A stretch of DNA of 9,442 nt from CAZGSV01 sp964528605 (GTDB lineage: Bacteria; Armatimonadota; Zipacnadia; CAZGSV01): positions 1 through 9,442 of the forward strand of contig CAZGSV010000120.1 of assembly GCA_964528605.1 (NCBI GenBank), given 5' to 3'. The translations under genes and the position numbers were made by a program. Below the pieces are notes generated by a model. The model was given only the letters and a program-made list of their open reading frames with translations. It was not told where the DNA came from and did not search any database. This document shows, in pieces, positions 6,109-9,442 of the stretch. Position 1 is the first letter of the stretch; each line of letters begins with the position of its first letter.

Positions 6109-7074
6109 ATGAGCAAGACGCGCAAGAGTCTTCTGCTGCTAGTGGGCGCTGCGCTGGCCGTAGCGATGGGCTGCGCGGGGGTGAAGCGCGCGGAGATGGC
6201 GCGCGCGACGCGCGGTGAGCGTGTGGCATATCGGACTGGCGGGGGCGTCTCCCTCGAGGCCAAGAAGGCGGCGCCCGCTTACGCCCGGAAGGCGGCGGCG
6301 CCGGCCGAACAAGAGAGACTCGCCGGGGCGGGGACGAGCGCGCCGGACGTCGGGAGCGCCGGTTGGTCCTTCTTGGGGCTGAAGGTGATCCGGACGGGGA
6401 CGATTTCCCTCGAGGTAGCGGACGCACAGGCGGCGCAGGACAAAGTGGTGGGGCTGGCGTTCCGGTTGGGCGGTTTCGTTGGCGGCAACAACTTCGGTGG
6501 CTCTGAGAAGGAGGGGTACAGGGCGACCATCGTGCTGCGGCTGCCGAATGCGAGGCTGGACGAGGCGCTGCGGGCGCTGCGGGACGTGGGCAAGGTCACG
6601 AGCATAAGCGTCAGTTCGGAGGACGTGAGCCAGAGGTGGGTGGACCTGGAAGCGCAGGTACGCAACAAGCAGGCGGAGGAAGCGATGCTGCTGCAGTTCA
6701 TGAAGCAGGTGCGCAGCCTGTCGGACATTCTTACCTACGAGCGGGAGTTGACGCGGGTGCGAGGCGAGATTGAGTCGGCGCGGGGGCAACTGAACTACTT
6801 GGCGGACCAGGTGGCGCTTTCCACACTGACGGTGAACCTCACGCAGAAACCGGCTGCGGTTGTGCCGGCGCCGCAGCAGTGGAAGTTGAGCACCACGGCT
6901 AAGATTGCCTGGCGCGCCACCACGAGAGTACTGGGCGGCATGGCGCGCGGGGGGTTGTGGCTGGGGGTGACGGCGCTGATATGGATTCCCGTTCTCTTCG
7001 TGTTGAGCCTTGCGGTGTGGCTTCCGGGTGTGCTGCGCCGGCGCCGCGCCGAGCAGCCGAGCCTGGGGCATTGA
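6109..7074 (+). CDS. DUF4349 domain envelope protein, predicted lipoprotein with C-terminal membrane helix
   Basis: This 321-residue protein starts with MSKTRK and a hydrophobic stretch ending AMGC, so Cys22 is a possible lipidation site. The lipobox is imperfect, with Ala at -3 and Met at -2. Residues 25-88 are Ala/Lys/Gly-rich and look unstructured. From about 92 (VIRTGTISLEV) the protein follows the DUF4349 pattern: a beta-alpha-beta unit with LGGFVGG, RLPNARLDEALRALRDVGKV, SEDVSQRWVDLEAQVRN, then a coiled coil (about 180-230) with LTYERELTRVRGEIES, and VALSTLTVNL. A transmembrane helix (about 281-306) and an Arg-rich tail end it, implying the C-terminus is cytoplasmic. Function is unknown for the family; members are membrane-anchored extracytoplasmic proteins. 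GGAGG sits eight bases before the ATG. It lies 69 bp after the dehydrogenase with a stem-loop between and has no obvious promoter of its own. A terminator follows. Confidence 0.85.
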   Translation: MSKTRKSLLLLVGAALAVAMGCAGVKRAEMARATRGERVAYRTGGGVSLEAKKAAPAYARKAAAPAEQERLAGAGTSAPDVGSAGWSFLGLKVIRTGTISLEVADAQAAQDKVVGLAFRLGGFVGGNNFGGSEKEGYRATIVLRLPNARLDEALRALRDVGKVTSISVSSEDVSQRWVDLEAQVRNKQAEEAMLLQFMKQVRSLSDILTYERELTRVRGEIESARGQLNYLADQVALSTLTVNLTQKPAAVVPAPQQWKLSTTAKIAWRATTRVLGGMARGGLWLGVTALIWIPVLFVLSLAVWLPGVLRRRRAEQPSLGH

Positions 7075-7135
7075 GGGCTGATAAGTCGAAGCCAACAGAC
7101 GTCGGCTGAATCACATCGAATGCAGCGAGACTGCG

Positions 7136-7163
7136 GGGCGGCGCCGTGCGCCGCCCTTTGCTT
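7136..7163 (+). terminator. Rho-independent terminator
   Basis: GGGCGGCGC (7136-7144) and GCGCCGCCC (7148-7156) form a perfect nine-base-pair GC stem with a CGT loop, followed by TTTGCTT (7157-7163). It lies 61 bp after the DUF4349 stop codon and ends that transcription unit. Its last two T bases are the first two bases of the next promoter's -35 box. Confidence 0.8.
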
Positions 7164-7190
7164 GACCGAGGGGTAGGGCGCTCATATACT
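7162..7190 (+). promoter_or_regulatory. Sigma70 promoter of the membrane-protein gene
   Basis: TTGACC (7162-7167, five of six) and TATACT (7185-7190, five of six) are separated by 17 bp. Transcription would start near 7197, about 65 bases before the preferred ATG at 7262. Its position directly after the terminator supports a separate transcription unit. Confidence 0.7.
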
Positions 7191-7261
7191 CCGGCCTGCT
7201 GCATGTGCCCGGCGATCGCCGAGGGGCTTGGTTAGGCGGACGAGCCGCACTCCGGAGCCAA

Positions 7262-9280
7262 ATGCAATCTGAGGGGATATCCACGCAGGCGGGGGAGCAA
7301 AGCCCCAGCACTGGGGCTCCGCTCTCGCGTGCGGGGATGGCGGTGGCACTGGTGGTCGCAGCGGTGCTGGGCTTCCTGGGCCACCTATGGGTACGGGACG
7401 CCGAACTGATCGGGTTCACGACGCAGGTGAGTGAGGCGGTTCCCCCCATCCCGGCTGTAGTGGGACTTCTGTTTCTGGTGGGCGTGAACCCTCTGATTCG
7501 CCGGCTGTGGGCGCGGCTGGGGCTCTCGCAGGGGCAACTGTTGGTCGCCTACGCGTTTCTGACGGTGTGCGTGCCGATGTCGTCGGTAGGGGTGGTGCGG
7601 CTACTGGGGCCGTCGCTGACGGTGCCGCGCTACTTCGCCAGCGCGGAGAACGAGTACGGCAAGATTGCGTCCTACATGAAGCCATGGTATGCGCCGCGCG
7701 ACCAGGAACTGATACGCACGCTTTACGAGGGCGCGGACAACGAGCGGGTGCCTTGGGGGCAGTGGGCGTCCTATCTGACGCTCTGGGGCATCTTCTTTCT
7801 GGCCGTGTATCTGGCCACGATGGCCGCGCTGTGCGTACTGCGGCGGCAGTGGGTTGATCGGGAGCGCCTGACCTTTCCGCTGGTGGAGTTTCCGGTGCAG
7901 ATGACCGTGGAGGCGGGGGGGGTGGGGGGCTCGCGCACGCGGGCGGGAGCATTCTTCCGCAACCCGATCATGTGGACCGGGTTCATCGCGGCGGTGGTCT
8001 TTGACGGGCTGAACATCGCCAAGGCGCTTAACCCGTCGGTGCCGGCTTTAGGGCGGGGGGTGCAGATAGGCGCTTTGTTCACGGAACGCCCGTGGAACGC
8101 GCTGCTGCCGGTGACCATCGTGTTCCGCCCGGAGATACTCGGGTTCGCGTTCCTGGTGCCCTTGGACATCTCTTTCTCGGTGTGGTTCTTCTACATGCTG
8201 CTGCGTTTTGAGGCGGTGGGGGCGGTAGCGTGGGGCTACGAGATTCCTTTCTTCCCGTTCGATCAGGAACAGGGCACGGGCGTTTATCTGGCGTTGGCGG
8301 TCTCGGTGCTTTACGTGAGCCGGCAGCATTTGTTGGCGGTGTTCCGCAAGGTGTTGGGCGGGAAGGGCGAACTGGCGGACACGGACGAGCCGCTGCGCTA
8401 TCGGACGGCGGTGCTGCTGGGGGTGGGGGCGGTGGGGGTGATGCTCGCCTTCGCCATCGCCGCGGGGATGAGCCCAGGCCTGGCGCTGGCTTACTTTGGG
8501 ATAGTGATGGCGGTGGCGGTTGGTTATGCGAAGGTGCGGGCCGAGGGCGGGGCGCCGATGATCTGGCTCTTCCCCTTCTGGCAGCAGGAGAGGTTCATCA
8601 CGAATCTGGCGGGCTACAAGGCGCTGGCGCGGGGCGGCAACTACCGCAGCCTAACGGTACTGTCGAGCATGATGTTGCTGGCGCGGGGGTACTTTCCGGA
8701 GTTCAGCGCGTATCAGGTGGAGAGCCTGAAGATTGCCGATGAGGGGGGCATCGCGCGCCGGCGGATGCTGTGGGTTATGGTTGCAGCGATGGTGTACGGG
8801 CTGCTGTGCGCTTACTGGATTCACTTTGTGGGCTACTACAAGTACGGGGCGAACGTGCTGGAGGAAGGGACGACGGCGGGCGGCTTCCGGGTGCTGTTGC
8901 TGCGACAGGAGTACGACCGGCTGTCGAACGCGATTCGCACTCCGCCGGGGCCGGACAAGTTGCGCAGCATGGCGAGTTTGGGGGGGTTCCTGTTGACGAT
9001 GGTGCTGCTGTTGGGGCGGAAGTTGTTCTTGCGTTCGCCGTTCCACCCGCTGGGCTTTGCGATGTCGTGCTCGTATGGCGATCCCATCTGGTCTTCGTTC
9101 TTCGCGGCTTGGTTGGCTAAGTTGGTTGCGCAGCGACTGGGCGGGATGCGATTGTACCGTGCGCTGACGCCGGGATTCCTGGGGCTGGTGCTCGGTCAGT
9201 TCTTTGCCTCGGGGGCTTGGGGCCTAGCGAGCATCTTCTATCCCGACGTTGGGCAGATGTGGATCATACACTTCGGATGA
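7262..9280 (+). CDS. DUF6785/DUF6784-type polytopic membrane protein, possible OPT-like transporter
   Basis: From the ATG at 7262 the protein has 672 residues and roughly twelve hydrophobic segments, including about 26-42, 61-80, 90-112, 168-192, 290-315, 340-356, 382-424, 503-523, 573-586, 607-627 and 636-658. A soluble-looking region at 120-165 probably sits between membrane segments. Motifs that recall the DUF6785 family are SEAVPPIPAVVGLL, WVDRERLTFPLVEFP (197-211) and KVRAEGGAPMIWLFPF (424-439). The C-terminal RSPFHPLGFA...WSSFFAAWLAKL part corresponds to DUF6784. The arrangement resembles oligopeptide-transporter (OPT) proteins, so transport is a reasonable guess, but no substrate is known to me. 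GGAG (7254-7257) precedes this ATG closely. An upstream in-frame GTG at 7205 would add 19 residues rich in Arg and Gly and is less likely. The stop overlaps the next gene's ATG (ATGA), indicating translational coupling. Confidence 0.8.
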   Translation: MQSEGISTQAGEQSPSTGAPLSRAGMAVALVVAAVLGFLGHLWVRDAELIGFTTQVSEAVPPIPAVVGLLFLVGVNPLIRRLWARLGLSQGQLLVAYAFLTVCVPMSSVGVVRLLGPSLTVPRYFASAENEYGKIASYMKPWYAPRDQELIRTLYEGADNERVPWGQWASYLTLWGIFFLAVYLATMAALCVLRRQWVDRERLTFPLVEFPVQMTVEAGGVGGSRTRAGAFFRNPIMWTGFIAAVVFDGLNIAKALNPSVPALGRGVQIGALFTERPWNALLPVTIVFRPEILGFAFLVPLDISFSVWFFYMLLRFEAVGAVAWGYEIPFFPFDQEQGTGVYLALAVSVLYVSRQHLLAVFRKVLGGKGELADTDEPLRYRTAVLLGVGAVGVMLAFAIAAGMSPGLALAYFGIVMAVAVGYAKVRAEGGAPMIWLFPFWQQERFITNLAGYKALARGGNYRSLTVLSSMMLLARGYFPEFSAYQVESLKIADEGGIARRRMLWVMVAAMVYGLLCAYWIHFVGYYKYGANVLEEGTTAGGFRVLLLRQEYDRLSNAIRTPPGPDKLRSMASLGGFLLTMVLLLGRKLFLRSPFHPLGFAMSCSYGDPIWSSFFAAWLAKLVAQRLGGMRLYRALTPGFLGLVLGQFFASGAWGLASIFYPDVGQMWIIHFG

Positions 9281-9442
9281 GGGCGGAGATGAGGCGGACA
9301 ATAGGCGCGTGGCTCCTGTTGTGGGCGCTGCTGATCGGCGCTGAGGGTTTGGCGGCGGCGGCGGGCCCGGAGGCGGCGCTCGGGCAGGAGTTGCGGGCGC
9401 AGGCGCAGGTCATTGCCTCCTTCGGCTCGAGGATGTCAGGCA
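9277..9442 (+). CDS. Exported protein, N-terminal fragment (possible M28-type peptidase)
   Basis: Fifty-five codons are visible before the window ends. Charged residues (MRAEMRR) lead into a hydrophobic core (about residues 9-28, WLLLWALLIG to the poly-Ala), a typical signal peptide or N-terminal anchor. The mature start, ALGQELRAQAQVIASFGSRMSG, looks like the beginning of secreted zinc aminopeptidases of the M28 type, where a helix leads to an R-x-x-G turn; this is a weak inference from a short piece. The ATG at 9277 overlaps the preceding stop codon. The in-frame ATG at 9289 is a real alternative because GAGGG (9279-9283) is well placed for it. Coupled translation suggests it works with the membrane protein upstream. 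Confidence 0.6.
   Translation, partial: MRAEMRRTIGAWLLLWALLIGAEGLAAAAGPEAALGQELRAQAQVIASFGSRMSG

Noticed and set aside
6139..7095. Minus-strand frame opposite the DUF4349 gene
   Set aside because: Gln/Arg/Pro/His-rich product typical of antisense reading in high-GC DNA; the plus frame matches DUF4349.
1..9442. CRISPR arrays, tRNA or rRNA genes, insertion sequences
   Set aside because: I saw no regularly spaced repeats, no tRNA-like or rRNA-like sequence, and no transposase frame or terminal inverted repeats.

Overview
The window is GC-rich bacterial DNA, strongly G-rich on the + strand, carrying six genes on + and one truncated gene on -. Shine-Dalgarno sites are visible, and four putative promoters have sigma70-like boxes, each with exactly 17 bp between the -35 and -10 elements. 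The gene mix is a secreted family-89 glycosidase, a Gfo/Idh/MocA oxidoreductase, a mutarotase-like protein, a zinc sugar/polyol dehydrogenase, a DUF4349 protein and a DUF6785/DUF6784-type membrane protein. In my knowledge this mix is typical of poorly cultured glycan degraders such as Armatimonadota, Planctomycetota or Hydrogenedentota-like bacteria. The phylum cannot be decided from this window.

Layout. (1) Positions 1-168 (-) hold the first 56 codons of an isochorismatase/nicotinamidase-like cysteine hydrolase. (2) Positions 169-262 are a divergent promoter region. Two promoters sit back to back, and a perfect dyad (TCAAGG-N5-CCTTGA) overlaps both -35 boxes, so it is a good operator candidate. 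(3) Positions 263-2674 encode an exported, full-length but divergent GH89 (alpha-N-acetylglucosaminidase-like) enzyme whose mRNA may be almost leaderless. (4) A near-consensus promoter whose -35 box overlaps the GH89 stop codon starts a second unit: Gfo/Idh/MocA oxidoreductase (2777-3808), mutarotase-like protein (3867-4934) and zinc MDR dehydrogenase (4960-6039). After a stem-loop, this unit probably continues into a DUF4349 envelope protein (6109-7074). (5) A strong intrinsic terminator (7136-7163) closes that unit, and its T-rich end runs directly into the -35 box of the next promoter. (6) That promoter drives a polytopic membrane protein with an OPT-like appearance (7262-9280). Its stop codon overlaps the start of an exported protein that runs off the window (9277-9442) and is possibly an M28-type peptidase.

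Working together (inference): the GH89-like enzyme would release a sugar from an external glycan. The mutarotase-like protein and the two NAD-dependent oxidoreductases would then epimerise and oxidise a sugar or sugar derivative in the cytoplasm, and the downstream membrane protein could import a substrate. The most unusual points are the altered catalytic-site motif of the GH89 enzyme (Gly-Glu where characterised members have Asn-Glu), the dyad shared by the divergent promoters, and the fused terminator-promoter junction.
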